Notes: generated from the sequence alone by a model not told the origin. Numbered from the stretch's first letter, positions 33,738-42,623 are shown. The stretch is DNA of 64,000 bases from Paenibacillus alba (GCF_013204855.1 NZ_JABMKZ010000016.1:62001-126000), one strand, 5' to 3'. Program-made: numbers and translations.

Positions 33738-34225
33738 AATATCCTGTAATTATCCAAAGTTTACCATAAAAGTCTAGTCAAAGTATATATCTTAACTTAA
33801 AGTCCCTGATTACTTTATCGCTTTAAAGTGATGTATATATGTACAAAATTAAATCTTTTGTGAATAAGTCCCGAAAACTTTTCTGTGTACATTAATCAAA
33901 ATTACAAATTCTATTTCTCTTCGTTTTCCTCCGTTTTTCTAGCATATCCAATGTTTTTGGAATTATTAGTGGGAGTAGGGGCTACAGTATCTTAAGTTGA
34001 GTTGTTAAGCTAAATAGATATCTCTGAATAGAGAAGGTGAAGTCTGCAAAGGGTTATCAAGGCAGATTTCACTTTTTTGATGCTTTGTTCGCATAAACTA
34101 ATAATATAAATTAAGTGTGACGGATTTGTACGAAATTATAAAGTATAAATTCACAAAAAGTGCGCTATAATATGGTATAATGAAATATGAAGACGGATAT
34201 TTACGGATTCGGAGGTAAAAAGAAA
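33738..34225. other. Intergenic region before the IetAS cargo
   Basis: No gene seen. AT-rich. It contains a terminator (34037-34078) and, close to the cargo start, -10-like TATAAT boxes (near 34165 and 34177) without a clear -35 partner. Base composition drops here compared with the phage late genes. Confidence 0.6.
34037..34078 (+). terminator. Terminator upstream of IetAS cargo
   Basis: Stem GTGAAGTCTGC / GCAGATTTCAC (one G-T pair) followed by TTTTTT. It isolates the cargo from readthrough. Confidence 0.85.
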
Positions 34226-35407
34226 ATGAGAACAGAACATGTGTTGAACTTGGTTAATGCGCATTATTCAAAAGATAATCAAAAGTTTAAAGAGACTATC
34301 GAAATAATTGTTCACGAAGAAACACTTAAAGGGAATCAACAATTTGTAAACAAAATTACTGAGGCAATGAAATTGAAACATGATGATGGAAAGAGTAGTA
34401 ATAATTCTTTCAGTAGTTCAGCTGTCTTTAGTCCCTCATCTGGATTAGTAATGCGAGAGCCTACAACTGTTGTTTCTCCCAAAGATAAGGCTAACAATTT
34501 TGACCTGTTTGAATTGTTTTATCCCAATATTAAAGATGACTCCATTGTTCTATCAAATCAGATCCAAGATAAAGTATCTTCTATCCTTAACGAGTATTCA
34601 CAAAAACAAAGGTTAATTGATTTGGGTTTACCTTTTGAGAACCGATTATTATTATGTGGTCCCCCCGGTTGTGGTAAAACGTCAACGGCATATGTGATAG
34701 CGAAACAGTTAGGTCTTCCACTTGCCTATGTTCGACTTGATTCACTAATTTCATCACTACTTGGCCAAACAGGTGCAAATTTACGTAAAATATTTGAATC
34801 AGTTAATGGAAAAGAAGTAGTTCTTTTTTTGGATGAATTTGATGCAATTGCAAAGGCAAGAGATGATAAGCATGAGTTAGGGGAATTAAAAAGAGTTGTC
34901 AATACATTACTCCAGAATATAGATATGCTATCTAATGATGTTTTTCTCATAGCTGCTACAAATCATCAAAATTTGCTCGATCCAGCTGTTTGGAGAAGAT
35001 TTAACACTGTTTTATCGCTTGAACTCCCAGATAACAATATGAGAAGTAAATTTATACGAAACAAGCTTCAAGCATTTAAAGAAAATATGCCCATAGATGA
35101 TATTGACGTTGAAAAAGTTGTTGATTATACATCTGGTCTTAACTTTTCAGAAATTGAAGAACTTTTATTAAAGACATTAAAAAAAGCTGTATTTCATGAG
35201 AGTAAAAGCTTAACGACTGAGGATTTTGCCAAATCGATTATCGAAGTTACTCTAATGTATAACAACAATTTTCAAAATATTGATATTTCAAAAATCCGAA
35301 AACTTCGTGAGAAAGGACTAACTTTGAAATCAATATCTGAGTTGTTAAATATACCAAGAACTACCTTATCTGATTGGCTAAAAAAGGAGGAAGTTGAAAA
35401 TGGCTGA
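34226..35407 (+). CDS. ietA: IetA-like AAA+ ATPase with C-terminal helix-turn-helix
   Basis: 393 residues. A helical N-terminal region (about 1-105) precedes an AAA+ core of the FtsH/proteasomal class: Walker A GPPGCGKTS (~146), Walker B LFLDEFDAIAK (~200), sensor AATNHQNLLDPAVWRRF (~245). The C-terminus carries an extra helix-turn-helix (IRKLREKGLTLKSISELLNI, PRTTLSDWL). The gene overlaps a subtilase gene. ATPase plus subtilase is the composition of IetAS, known as a plasmid stability/incompatibility pair and reported as an anti-phage system by Gao and colleagues (2020). In that pair the ATPase restrains or triggers the protease. ATG at 34226 follows GGAGG. Confidence 0.82.
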   Translation: MRTEHVLNLVNAHYSKDNQKFKETIEIIVHEETLKGNQQFVNKITEAMKLKHDDGKSSNNSFSSSAVFSPSSGLVMREPTTVVSPKDKANNFDLFELFYPNIKDDSIVLSNQIQDKVSSILNEYSQKQRLIDLGLPFENRLLLCGPPGCGKTSTAYVIAKQLGLPLAYVRLDSLISSLLGQTGANLRKIFESVNGKEVVLFLDEFDAIAKARDDKHELGELKRVVNTLLQNIDMLSNDVFLIAATNHQNLLDPAVWRRFNTVLSLELPDNNMRSKFIRNKLQAFKENMPIDDIDVEKVVDYTSGLNFSEIEELLLKTLKKAVFHESKSLTTEDFAKSIIEVTLMYNNNFQNIDISKIRKLREKGLTLKSISELLNIPRTTLSDWLKKEEVENG

Positions 35408-37673
35408 TAATAAAAGAGGCAGAGATGAAAAAAATAAAAAGAACGACCCAAAGTCACATTTTTGGATTCCAGATACTGAAGTTTTAAATGTTCAAGATAA
35501 GCCGAGAGTCATCCCTCAATATTTGGATATTGATCACGTTGCACATGGAGAGATATTGGCTAAAGGGATTGAGATAATTCAACAAAGACATAGAAAGGAA
35601 AAATCCCCCATTTCAGATCAATTGGTAATCTTTAAAATCCAATTAGAAGAAGGAGAACAAGCTGATGCGCGCGGTGACCATAAAACTATTTTTGAAGACA
35701 ATAAATTGAAAATAAATGCAATAACTAAGTCTAACGAAGCAATTGTTTCTACTTCACCACAAAATTTAAAAGCACTAGGTTCAAAGCTCAGAAAGTATAT
35801 TGATAAAAATGGTCAGGCTCAGAAGTTCTTTCAGTATATTAACTCAATTTCGAACTTAGAGGTTAGTGACAAACAAACTGCTAAATTACTTGAAGAAAAG
35901 ACAAAGACTACTGAATTAATGGATATCCAAATTACATTAGTACCAAAACTTGAAGAACAATTATATGATAAAATGATGGTTTTTTTGCTTGAGCAAATTA
36001 AGGCAAAAAATGGTCGTATTGGTGAGGATGGAATGTATCGTCTTTCAGATAATACACCGGTTCTCCGCGTTATTCTACCTTCTAGTGGAATCGATTCATT
36101 AATTGACCAAGAAATTGTTTTAAAGGTAGAACCATCGCCTTTTTTCGACATTAGCTCTCAACCTAAGGAAAGCAAGATGGATGTAAAGGATATTCCCCTT
36201 AAGTTTAATGTTGATCCAAAGGAACTTCCTATTGTATGTATTCTTGATGATGGGATTGAATTACCTGAAAATATGAGCGATTGTATTGCCGGTACTTGGA
36301 GTGCAGATGACATCATTACTAGCACAAAAGAACATGGGACAAAAGTAGCGAGTAGAGCAATATTTGGAGATACATTGGATCAACAGGTTCTTAATCAAAG
36401 TTTGGAGCCGAGAGTTAGAGTTATTAATGCTGTTATTAGTGATGGGGTCAGTACACTTTATGAAGGGACTCTAATTAGACGTATTCAAAAAGCGGTACAT
36501 GACATTAAAGGTATAACTTCTGTTTTTTGTTTTGCGTTTAATGGGAACCAGATTGACGATTCTAATGTAGGTAATCTGGCATATGAACTGGATTGCCTAT
36601 CAAGAAAAGGGGTGAATTTTTCACTTCCTACAGGCAACCACCGGCTTTGGACTGTATATTCTACGCTAGACGAGATTACAGATGACTCTTCCTCTCGGTT
36701 GGAATCACCAGCAGAGGCGTTCTTTGGTCTATCTGTTGGATCAGTTTCGAGGGAAAACCATATACATAGTTTATCCCAGAAAAATGATTTATCGCCCTTC
36801 AGCCGAATTGGATATGGTTTCTGCGGCTCCTATAAGCCTGACCTAGTTTATCCGGGTGGCAACGTGTATAAACTAGAAGATGGAAAAACATATATTGCTG
36901 CTAACTCGGCGGCATATGTAATAAATAAAGAGGGATATCTAGTTCAAGAATTTGGGACAAGCTTTTCCGCTCCGATAGCTGCCGCTGATCTTGCATTATT
37001 AACAGAAACGGTACCGAATAAGGATCCATTGACTGCTAAAGCTTTATTAATACATCATGCAAAAGTTGGTGATGGAACAATAATTGAAGTTGATGAAGTT
37101 AATGAAAAAATGTATGGTCGTGGTTTAGGTAGTTTTGAAGATGCAAAAAACTCTCATCGAAATAGAGCTACTTTTATTCGTAGAGGTAAGATGTCACGCC
37201 TAATAAAGCAGCGCATTCAATTTTGGATGCCAAGTGTATTAGCTGGAGAAGCGAAGCGTAAGGCAAGGGTTGCAAAAGTGACAGTAACCTGCTATTGTTT
37301 GCCTCCTGTTGATAAGAATATGGGATCAGAGTATCTCCGTGGATATATTGAAACATCATTGCACGCGATTAATTCAAATAATACCTCAGTAACAAAGAAC
37401 CCGGGTTCAAAAAAAGGAAGAAAATCATGGCATCATTTGCATCATTTTTCTCAAGTATTTAGTGTATTTAATCCAGGTGATTGGCAGATTTGGCTGAAAA
37501 TATTAACTAAGCCTGAGGTTGTAGAGGATATTGAATATGCTCTTGTAGTCACTATCGAAAACTTAACCGAAACAGATGTAGATGTATACGGCGGGATAGA
37601 AGTAGAGGCAGAGAACAGATTCAGTACCCTTACTGAGGTACACGTTGACGCTAGTGTTGAGGATGCTGGTTAA
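35400..37673 (+). CDS. ietS: IetS-like subtilisin-family (S8) serine protease
   Basis: 757 residues. A large N-terminal region (about 1-270) of unknown fold precedes the S8 domain with Asp in CILDDGIELPE (~281), His in EHGTKVASRA (~312) and Ser in FGTSFSAPIAA (~522). A C-terminal beta-rich domain of about 190 residues follows. There is no signal peptide, so it acts in the cytoplasm, as expected for an abortive-infection or toxin protease rather than a nutritional one. The ATG at 35400 follows AAGGAGGA, and the gene overlaps ietA by 8 bases, so production is coupled. All three catalytic residues are present. Confidence 0.85.
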   Translation: MADNKRGRDEKNKKNDPKSHFWIPDTEVLNVQDKPRVIPQYLDIDHVAHGEILAKGIEIIQQRHRKEKSPISDQLVIFKIQLEEGEQADARGDHKTIFEDNKLKINAITKSNEAIVSTSPQNLKALGSKLRKYIDKNGQAQKFFQYINSISNLEVSDKQTAKLLEEKTKTTELMDIQITLVPKLEEQLYDKMMVFLLEQIKAKNGRIGEDGMYRLSDNTPVLRVILPSSGIDSLIDQEIVLKVEPSPFFDISSQPKESKMDVKDIPLKFNVDPKELPIVCILDDGIELPENMSDCIAGTWSADDIITSTKEHGTKVASRAIFGDTLDQQVLNQSLEPRVRVINAVISDGVSTLYEGTLIRRIQKAVHDIKGITSVFCFAFNGNQIDDSNVGNLAYELDCLSRKGVNFSLPTGNHRLWTVYSTLDEITDDSSSRLESPAEAFFGLSVGSVSRENHIHSLSQKNDLSPFSRIGYGFCGSYKPDLVYPGGNVYKLEDGKTYIAANSAAYVINKEGYLVQEFGTSFSAPIAAADLALLTETVPNKDPLTAKALLIHHAKVGDGTIIEVDEVNEKMYGRGLGSFEDAKNSHRNRATFIRRGKMSRLIKQRIQFWMPSVLAGEAKRKARVAKVTVTCYCLPPVDKNMGSEYLRGYIETSLHAINSNNTSVTKNPGSKKGRKSWHHLHHFSQVFSVFNPGDWQIWLKILTKPEVVEDIEYALVVTIENLTETDVDVYGGIEVEAENRFSTLTEVHVDASVEDAG

Positions 37674-37676
37674 TAA

Positions 37677-37721
37677 AAAGCGATTTCTAATCAGGAGTTC
37701 GACCTGATAGAAATCGCTTTT
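37677..37721. terminator. Bidirectional terminator between ietS and Pepco-like gene
   Basis: Long stem of about 19 pairs (AAAAGCGATTTCT... / ...AGAAATCGCTTTT) with a 7-base loop, A-run before and T-run after. It can stop both converging transcripts. Confidence 0.92.
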
Positions 37722-37724
37722 CTA

Positions 37725-38006
37725 TTACTCGTCCTTATCCCTTTTTAAAACAAGTTTAATGCCAGCTTCCCCAGATAGACCAACAACTAACTGTGTTATA
37801 CCGCCAGTTTTTGCAGCCCCCTTAACGTGTAATTCAATTGTATCGAGTGAAAATTTTGGAAAACCCTCGATTAGCCCTCCGATTTGTTCCATTGTAAGTG
37901 GAACAGCTCCTAGCAAGGCCTGGGTCGCACCTGATGAAGGAGTAAAAGCTTGCTCTTGTTGATTTTCAATTAATGGCACCATTATTACAACATTTTCTTT
38001 TTCCAT
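37725..38006 (-). CDS. Pepco-like peptidase-associated small protein
   Basis: 93 residues. The C-terminal half (FSLDTIELHVKGAAKTGGIT, then GLSGEAGIKLVLKRDKDE) resembles the peptidase-co-occurring (Pepco) type domain: a strand starting LDxIEL, a Gly-rich loop, and a GIKLxxKR end. Such small proteins accompany proteases in predicted bacterial conflict systems. It lies convergent to the subtilase, separated only by a terminator. An N-terminal linker has SSGATQALLG. The ATG at 38006 fits the AAGGG box better than the ATG at 38018. Family call is by eye. Confidence 0.6.
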   Translation of the reverse strand: MEKENVVIMVPLIENQQEQAFTPSSGATQALLGAVPLTMEQIGGLIEGFPKFSLDTIELHVKGAAKTGGITQLVVGLSGEAGIKLVLKRDKDE

Positions 38007-38169
38007 ACTTATGACCATCCCTTCTATTAAAGTATCAATTAATAATATATCTTTTTAAGTAAGATATTGTCAAAAAAAGTAACCGCCAATCTCTCGGGTA
38101 CTTCAAACATATAGTGTGAAGATTGTCTTATATGGTTTTCAATATCATAGCAATCCAATGCATTATATT

Positions 38170-38188
38170 GCTAACGCAAATGCTAACA
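38170..38188. promoter_or_regulatory. Putative integrase arm-binding repeats, right
   Basis: GCTAACG (38170) and GCTAACA (38182), 12 bases apart, mirror the pair at 4389-4407 beside attL. About 100 bases before the attR core. Confidence 0.6.
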
Positions 38189-38283
38189 ATCAGGCTACAA
38201 TAGGACACTATACATTTTATTAAAACCTATAATTAATGCGGTAATATGAATGTAATACTACAGGATAAAGCCGATGCCTTGTA

Positions 38284-38357
38284 TGATGAGGCTGGTGCTG
38301 GTGGAGCAGATTTATCGCGCGATGCGGATAAATCGGGGGGAGCCATATCACAAGTAG
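38284..38357 (+). other. attR: duplicate of the rlmH 3' end
   Basis: Perfect 74-base copy of 4251-4324, ending in the codons for RGEPYHK and stop. It marks the right end of the prophage. The frame upstream is unrelated phage DNA, so no protein is made from it. Confidence 0.96.
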
Positions 38358-38441
38358 GGCGAAAAAAATTCGCTCTTTTATATAGAGAATTCTTTGCATC
38401 TCAATATTTCATAAGAACTGAAAGGGTTCTTATTACATACA

Positions 38442-38488
38442 GCCGCTGCTTAAAAGGCACGTTTTAGTGCTTTTTAAGCGGCTTTTTT
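38442..38488 (+). terminator. Terminator downstream of attR
   Basis: Stem GCCGCTGCTTAAAAGGCAC / GTGCTTTTTAAGCGGC followed by TTTTTT. It could be the original rlmH terminator displaced by the prophage. Confidence 0.88.
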
Positions 38489-39032
38489 CATGATCGTTCG
38501 GACTTTTTCGAGCTGGGATTGCGCAGCATACTTCGACTCCTCAGTCAGTATCGTCGAATTGCAGCACGATTAGATGGATCAGTCGCCTTTCATTTCGCTC
38601 TATAAGCGGTTATTCAAATTTCTCATCATGAGGTGCAAGTTCGACCATTGTATTGTGTAGACGTCGAATTTCATAGGTATCTCGGTACATTCCACAGCTT
38701 TGAAGTGATTTATTCAGTCTTTGATTACAGAGATTGCTGGGTTACCCACTTATTTTTCCATTTATAAGCCAGTGTTATTAGAACCAAAAAGACAAGAGCT
38801 TACGCTATCCTTCGGCAGCCGTGCACAGGATTTCGTTATACAACCGGATTTGGGCGTGTATACGTCTGAATCCGGTTTTTTCTTTCCGCAACCGGACGTT
38901 AGGCTCATTGTTCTGGAACGTGCCGGCATGTAAAATAATAGGAACATGCGAACGTTAATCCTTATTTTTAAAATAGATACGTTGACGGCATGGCGAGAGC
39001 AGCTGTTGAAACACATGGAAAGGCGGGAGACG
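38489..39032. other. Intergenic region with terminator, no gene seen
   Basis: About 540 bases without a convincing gene. A hairpin at 38842-38880 (AACCGGATT / AATCCGGTT, then T-run) looks like a terminator for an erased upstream gene. Short frames here are disrupted or lack RBS. Confidence 0.6.
38842..38883 (+). terminator. Orphan terminator-like hairpin
   Basis: Stem AACCGGATT / AATCCGGTT with an 18-base loop and a T-run. No intact gene precedes it. Confidence 0.75.
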
Positions 39033-40706
39033 ATGAACACATTGCAGGAAGAAGCGCTGGAAGAGATGAAAACGGCGATTCATGAATGGTTTGACGAACA
39101 GGAAAATCGGAAGGACGTGGAGGAAGCGGTCAAGCGAACCACGCTGCAAATGGGCATATTTAGCGGCGTTATGCTGGATTACCGGCCGGGCAGGACCCGC
39201 GTTGACAGTTTGAATTCTGGACGGAATGCTGCAGGCAGCAAGTCAATAAAGGCCACACCATTTACGAGGGAGCAGGTCTTGCATGAGGTTCAGCCCCTGC
39301 TGGCGGAATTCGTAAAAGAGAAGCTGGACAAGCTGGAGACGTCGCCTTTGATCGACTACCGGTTTACCTTGCAAGGAACCTTCGCAACGACAGACGGGCG
39401 CGTGAAATTAACGGTGCTGGAAATCGTATATGAAGAGAAAAAGCGGCAGCTTTTGGAACGAATTCAGTCCTATATCGAGAAAAAATTAGAGAAGGGCTCT
39501 TACCCGACAAAGCCACTGGAAACCTTCTTTTTGATGCGTCATCTGCTGGACACATATTTGTTTCACGAACCGGAAGTGGCAAGGATGACTGCTTTATTTG
39601 GTCGGATTCAGGAGCTGAACAAAGAACGGACGCAAGCGCTGGCGGATCATCGAAGAAATATCATCCGGGCCTTGACCGGCTGGGCCGAGAATGTCTTCCT
39701 GCGACGTTACTACGATTTCACCCGTTCCGAATACAGGATCAATAATTATAAAATCAAGCCGGATGCTGCTCTGGAGAACAAGGATGAGCTGAATCAGCCT
39801 GTCGACTTGCTGTTGTACGGCGCGGTGATGATCCTTCGTTACGAGCCCAGCTACAGCAAATTCAAGGGCCAGACTTTTCTGGAGCTGGCGACGCAACTTG
39901 GCAGCGGCAAGGCCGAGCGCATGCTGAAGGAGGGCAGCGACAGTTTCTCGCAAGAAGATGTCCATATGTGTCATGAGTTGGCCGAATGCAAGGCTAACGA
40001 TGTTTTTTCCCTCATTACGGTCGTTATTTGCAAGGAAGAAGCCGGGGCGTACGAACGGGCGATTTCGTTTATTCTCTCCCTGCTCCGAAAGGGCTTCCCG
40101 AAAAGCTACAAAATCAAGCTACAATCCAGCGTGGGAGAGGTATTGCCCGTCAAGGGGCTTGCCAAATCGGATACGCACCGTTTTTTTGCGAATGCGCTGG
40201 CTTATTCCGAGCTGCATCCGTTATTGGAGGAATACGCTCGTGAGGCGATGGAAGAGTTTGAATGGTACGAGGATACGGAAGGCGAAAAAAGCGTAATGCC
40301 GGGCAGTTATGCCGTATTCGGGCTGGGACTTTCGGCCGAGCGGTATTTTCCGTTGGTCGAAGCTTACATGGCCCTTGTGGACGATGAGCATCAGTTGGTG
40401 CAGGACAAGTACACTGCCGTTTTTGCCGACACCCATGGCGTAACGGAACGTTCGATTCCCGCCTTGGTCGCCTGCCTGCGGCGCTCTCACAATTCGCTAA
40501 AGCTGAAGATTCAGCCGGAACTGGAAAGCGAAGACAAGCTGTCGCTGTTGGTGCAGCATGTAGAGGCCCTGACGGATTACGAGGCCGAGCGGGTGCTGTA
40601 CCCGATCTGGGGCAAGGCGGAGAAGCTGGCTGCATTGGCTCGCAAGGCGCAGGAACCGCGCAAGGAGCTGCTGCTTCGTCTGCTAAAGGCGGCGGGTAAA
40701 GCCTGA
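39033..40706 (+). CDS. DUF6138-like large hypothetical protein
   Basis: 557 residues from the ATG at 39033 (GGGAG upstream). Helical and soluble, rich in Glu/Lys/Leu, without signal peptide or membrane helix. Segments such as TPFTREQVLHEVQPLLAEFV and YAVFGLGLSAERYFPLVEAY suggest the DUF6138 family as I remember it; the C-terminal half looks like helical repeats. No catalytic motif was seen. Higher GC than the prophage cargo before it. It is the first intact gene right of attR. Function unknown. Confidence 0.68.
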   Translation: MNTLQEEALEEMKTAIHEWFDEQENRKDVEEAVKRTTLQMGIFSGVMLDYRPGRTRVDSLNSGRNAAGSKSIKATPFTREQVLHEVQPLLAEFVKEKLDKLETSPLIDYRFTLQGTFATTDGRVKLTVLEIVYEEKKRQLLERIQSYIEKKLEKGSYPTKPLETFFLMRHLLDTYLFHEPEVARMTALFGRIQELNKERTQALADHRRNIIRALTGWAENVFLRRYYDFTRSEYRINNYKIKPDAALENKDELNQPVDLLLYGAVMILRYEPSYSKFKGQTFLELATQLGSGKAERMLKEGSDSFSQEDVHMCHELAECKANDVFSLITVVICKEEAGAYERAISFILSLLRKGFPKSYKIKLQSSVGEVLPVKGLAKSDTHRFFANALAYSELHPLLEEYAREAMEEFEWYEDTEGEKSVMPGSYAVFGLGLSAERYFPLVEAYMALVDDEHQLVQDKYTAVFADTHGVTERSIPALVACLRRSHNSLKLKIQPELESEDKLSLLVQHVEALTDYEAERVLYPIWGKAEKLAALARKAQEPRKELLLRLLKAAGKA

Positions 40707-40843
40707 CGGTACGCCAGGGGCGGAATTTCTTTTGATTCGAAAGAAACTTGAAACTCAATATGAATGGTCTGAGTGGTTGCTGTAATGGTATCACCTGCAG
40801 AAGGATTCCAGGACCCCTGCCATTTTTGATTGGTGAATAAGTA

Positions 40844-41132
40844 TGGCATTGTTCTGTAGAAGCTGTGGAAATGAATTAAAGTCAACGGAATGGACAAGGA
40901 GAAATATCTATCTGTACTAAAATTAAAAAATGCAATCGAGTTAGTTGCTAAAAAAAAGAAAATTGATGAAGTAAAAAAAACGAAAAAAATCCAAGTTCAA
41001 AATGCTTCATATACAAATCTTGAAAATACAACTATTCCAAATAATGAAGCAGTTATAAGCAAATGGGCAGGAATTGGTTGTATAGTTGTTATTATATTAA
41101 TTATTATAATAGTCTTCGGTTCTTGTCTCTGA
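40844..41132 (+). pseudogene. Zinc-ribbon membrane protein, frameshifted
   Basis: The frame begins MALFCRSCGNELKS, the start of a zinc-ribbon protein, then runs into a stop. The sequence continues in another frame from 40890 as MDKEKYLSVLKLKNAIELVA, a Lys-rich linker and a C-terminal membrane helix (IGCIVVIILIIIIVFGSC). Joined by one frameshift near 40880 they give a typical small zinc-ribbon/membrane protein with only one CxxC pair. A sequencing error would also explain it. Confidence 0.6.
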
Positions 41133-41142
41133 AGCCCCCTAA

Positions 41143-41217
41143 TAACGCCACCAATCTTCAATTTGATTTACTAAAATTGTAACATCTTGTTACCTTAAAA
41201 TAAAAATAAATGTAACA
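41143..41217. repeat. Copy 2 of the phage repressor leader/operator
   Basis: 75 bases matching 6671-6739 with one substitution and a 6-base insertion, including the operator palindrome GTAACATCTTGTTAC (41179-41193). No repressor or Cro gene flanks it. It is outside the prophage. Confidence 0.93.
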
Positions 41218-41221
41218 TTGT

Positions 41222-41609
41222 GTTGAGGCAGCGATCACGCCGTCACAGAATGCAACGTTCGAGATCTACAATGCGGACGGAAAAACGAAACCAGCGACGT
41301 TAGAGACAGGTATGAAGATCATCGTAACCTCGCGAAGCCGGAACGAATAAGGTTGCGTACACGATAACGGTGAGCTCTCCGAATTTAGTGTTAAATAGAC
41401 CCGCGACGGCTGACAGTACGTGCAACGCCTATGAGACTGCGAGAGGTATCATTCACGGAATTAATTTGGACGAAAACTATAGCAAGCGTCGGGCGTTTAA
41501 AAGTCACAATAGTCAAAGATGGGTAATATTCAGCAATGGGGAGGTTGATGCGGAATTCGAGTATCGATTGTTCCCCCCGAGCTCCAGCACCGCCACAATT
41601 CGTTCCTGA
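41222..41609 (+). pseudogene. Remnant of a secreted Ig-like/discoidin-domain protein
   Basis: Two adjacent frames read as one extracellular protein fragment: AAITPSQNATFEIYNADGKT ends in a stop, then a neighbouring frame continues VAYTITVSSPNLVLNRPATA, DSTCNAYETA, as in F5/8 (discoidin) domains (NLALNRPATADS-like). There is no start, signal peptide or C-terminus, and the end is degenerate. It overlaps the 3' end of the nitroreductase gene on the other strand. Clearly broken. Confidence 0.65.
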
Positions 41610-42535
41610 GGAAGAATCCCAAATGGCTTACATCGTTCGCGGTCATAAATCCAATCCGGAATCATGCGTCGCACGTTCCATGGTTTTGTTTTGGTCAACA
41701 ATTGAAAATTCTGAATTAAGCAGCAAACCGCTGCGTAATCCTCTTCTTGCTTGTGGAGATCCGCTTCTTCCTTTGCCACGACCAGAAGCAACGAAGGGGA
41801 AGCATCCTCATATGAGGTTGCTAGTTGGCTGACCATATCTTTATCAGTCACATAAACAAATCGCCACGGTTCTCGTAATCCGTCGTTTGGTGCCCAGACC
41901 GCCTCATTAAGAACCTCTAGAATACTTTGTGAATTTATTTGAAGGTTATCCGAATGCAGCCTATTGTCCTCACCAATTGAAATCCACTTCTTTTCTGCCG
42001 GCGTTCTTTTCCGCCAGGATCTTGGGGTTTTTTCGAAGTGCCCTATATGCAATATCCCGGCAAATTTCTCTCCTTTTCGCAGGCCTATTTCCTTAAAGAA
42101 GGACTCGCTTTGAATCATTGGGTCTGTGTACCACAGCATGCCCAACGAGTGATCCCACCCTAGCAACTGAAAGTTTTGCATGATGCTGCATACTGCTGCA
42201 TAATTTTCGTCACTTTGCTGCTTGTTATCGGCTGCTTCTGCAATAAAGACCAAGTTGGCAGGAGTATTCGATAATTGTTTCGCGAAAAAATCCGTCATTG
42301 GGGAGGGGATAAGCTTTCCCAGCCTGCTTTCCTTTACCTTGGCAACCATGCTGTTGGCTAGCCTTTGACGCGAATCGAGCGTGTTGAAATGAACACAACG
42401 CCAGTGTGGCGTCTCCTCGGATTCGTACAAGCTTGCAGCGTTATTCAGCAAGGAAATAATCAGTTCTTTTTCTATCGGTGTTGCAGTAAATTTCCTTATG
42501 GATCTACGTTCTTTTATCGCCTTGGAGAAGTCCAA
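41513..42535 (-). CDS. Two-domain nitroreductase-family protein
   Basis: 340 residues with two nitroreductase-like halves. The first begins FSKAIKERRSIRKFTATPIE (flavin-binding Arg cluster) and has DENYAAVCSIMQNFQLLGWD; the second begins ILEVLNEAVWAPNDGLREPW and has EEDYAAVCCLIQNFQLLTKT. The repeated AAVCxxxQNFQLL motif shows internal duplication. Likely an FMN-dependent oxidoreductase acting on nitro compounds or quinones. The TTG at 42535 follows AAGGTGAT; the ATG at 42553 lacks an RBS. The divergent MarR regulator probably controls it. The 3' end runs over a degenerate fragment, so the last residues may not be original. Confidence 0.8.
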   Translation of the reverse strand: MDFSKAIKERRSIRKFTATPIEKELIISLLNNAASLYESEETPHWRCVHFNTLDSRQRLANSMVAKVKESRLGKLIPSPMTDFFAKQLSNTPANLVFIAEAADNKQQSDENYAAVCSIMQNFQLLGWDHSLGMLWYTDPMIQSESFFKEIGLRKGEKFAGILHIGHFEKTPRSWRKRTPAEKKWISIGEDNRLHSDNLQINSQSILEVLNEAVWAPNDGLREPWRFVYVTDKDMVSQLATSYEDASPSLLLVVAKEEADLHKQEEDYAAVCCLIQNFQLLTKTKPWNVRRMIPDWIYDRERCKPFGILPQERIVAVLELGGNNRYSNSASTSPLLNITHL

Positions 42536-42623
42536 AAAGATCACCTTTTTCATTTTTTGTTAATACATAAACAATAATTTTAATTTGAAATCAAAGAATC
42601 AAGAAGTTTAAATATCATTTTTT

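Larger units (their letters stand above)
4251..38357. mobile_element. Complete contractile-tailed prophage (~34 kb) in rlmH
   Basis: Bounded by perfect 74-bp direct repeats (4251-4324 and 38284-38357) made of the rlmH 3' end. Contents in order: integrase, ImmA, CI, Cro, replication and regulation genes, ArpU, HNH, small and large terminase, portal, protease, capsid, connectors, sheath, tube, chaperones, tape measure, baseplate, fibre, holin, amidase, then IetAS-type cargo. No disrupted structural gene was seen and the att repeats are identical, suggesting a recent and possibly functional insertion. Morphology is inferred as HK97-type head with contractile tail. Confidence 0.95.

Noticed and set aside
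38246..38467. Open frame crossing attR
   Set aside because: Out-of-frame reading of the duplicated rlmH end; no RBS.
40577..40897. Minus-strand frame with QKWQGSWNPSAGDTIT
   Set aside because: The segment looks somewhat like a secreted-domain remnant, but most of the frame is antisense to the DUF6138-like gene and no start or RBS supports it.
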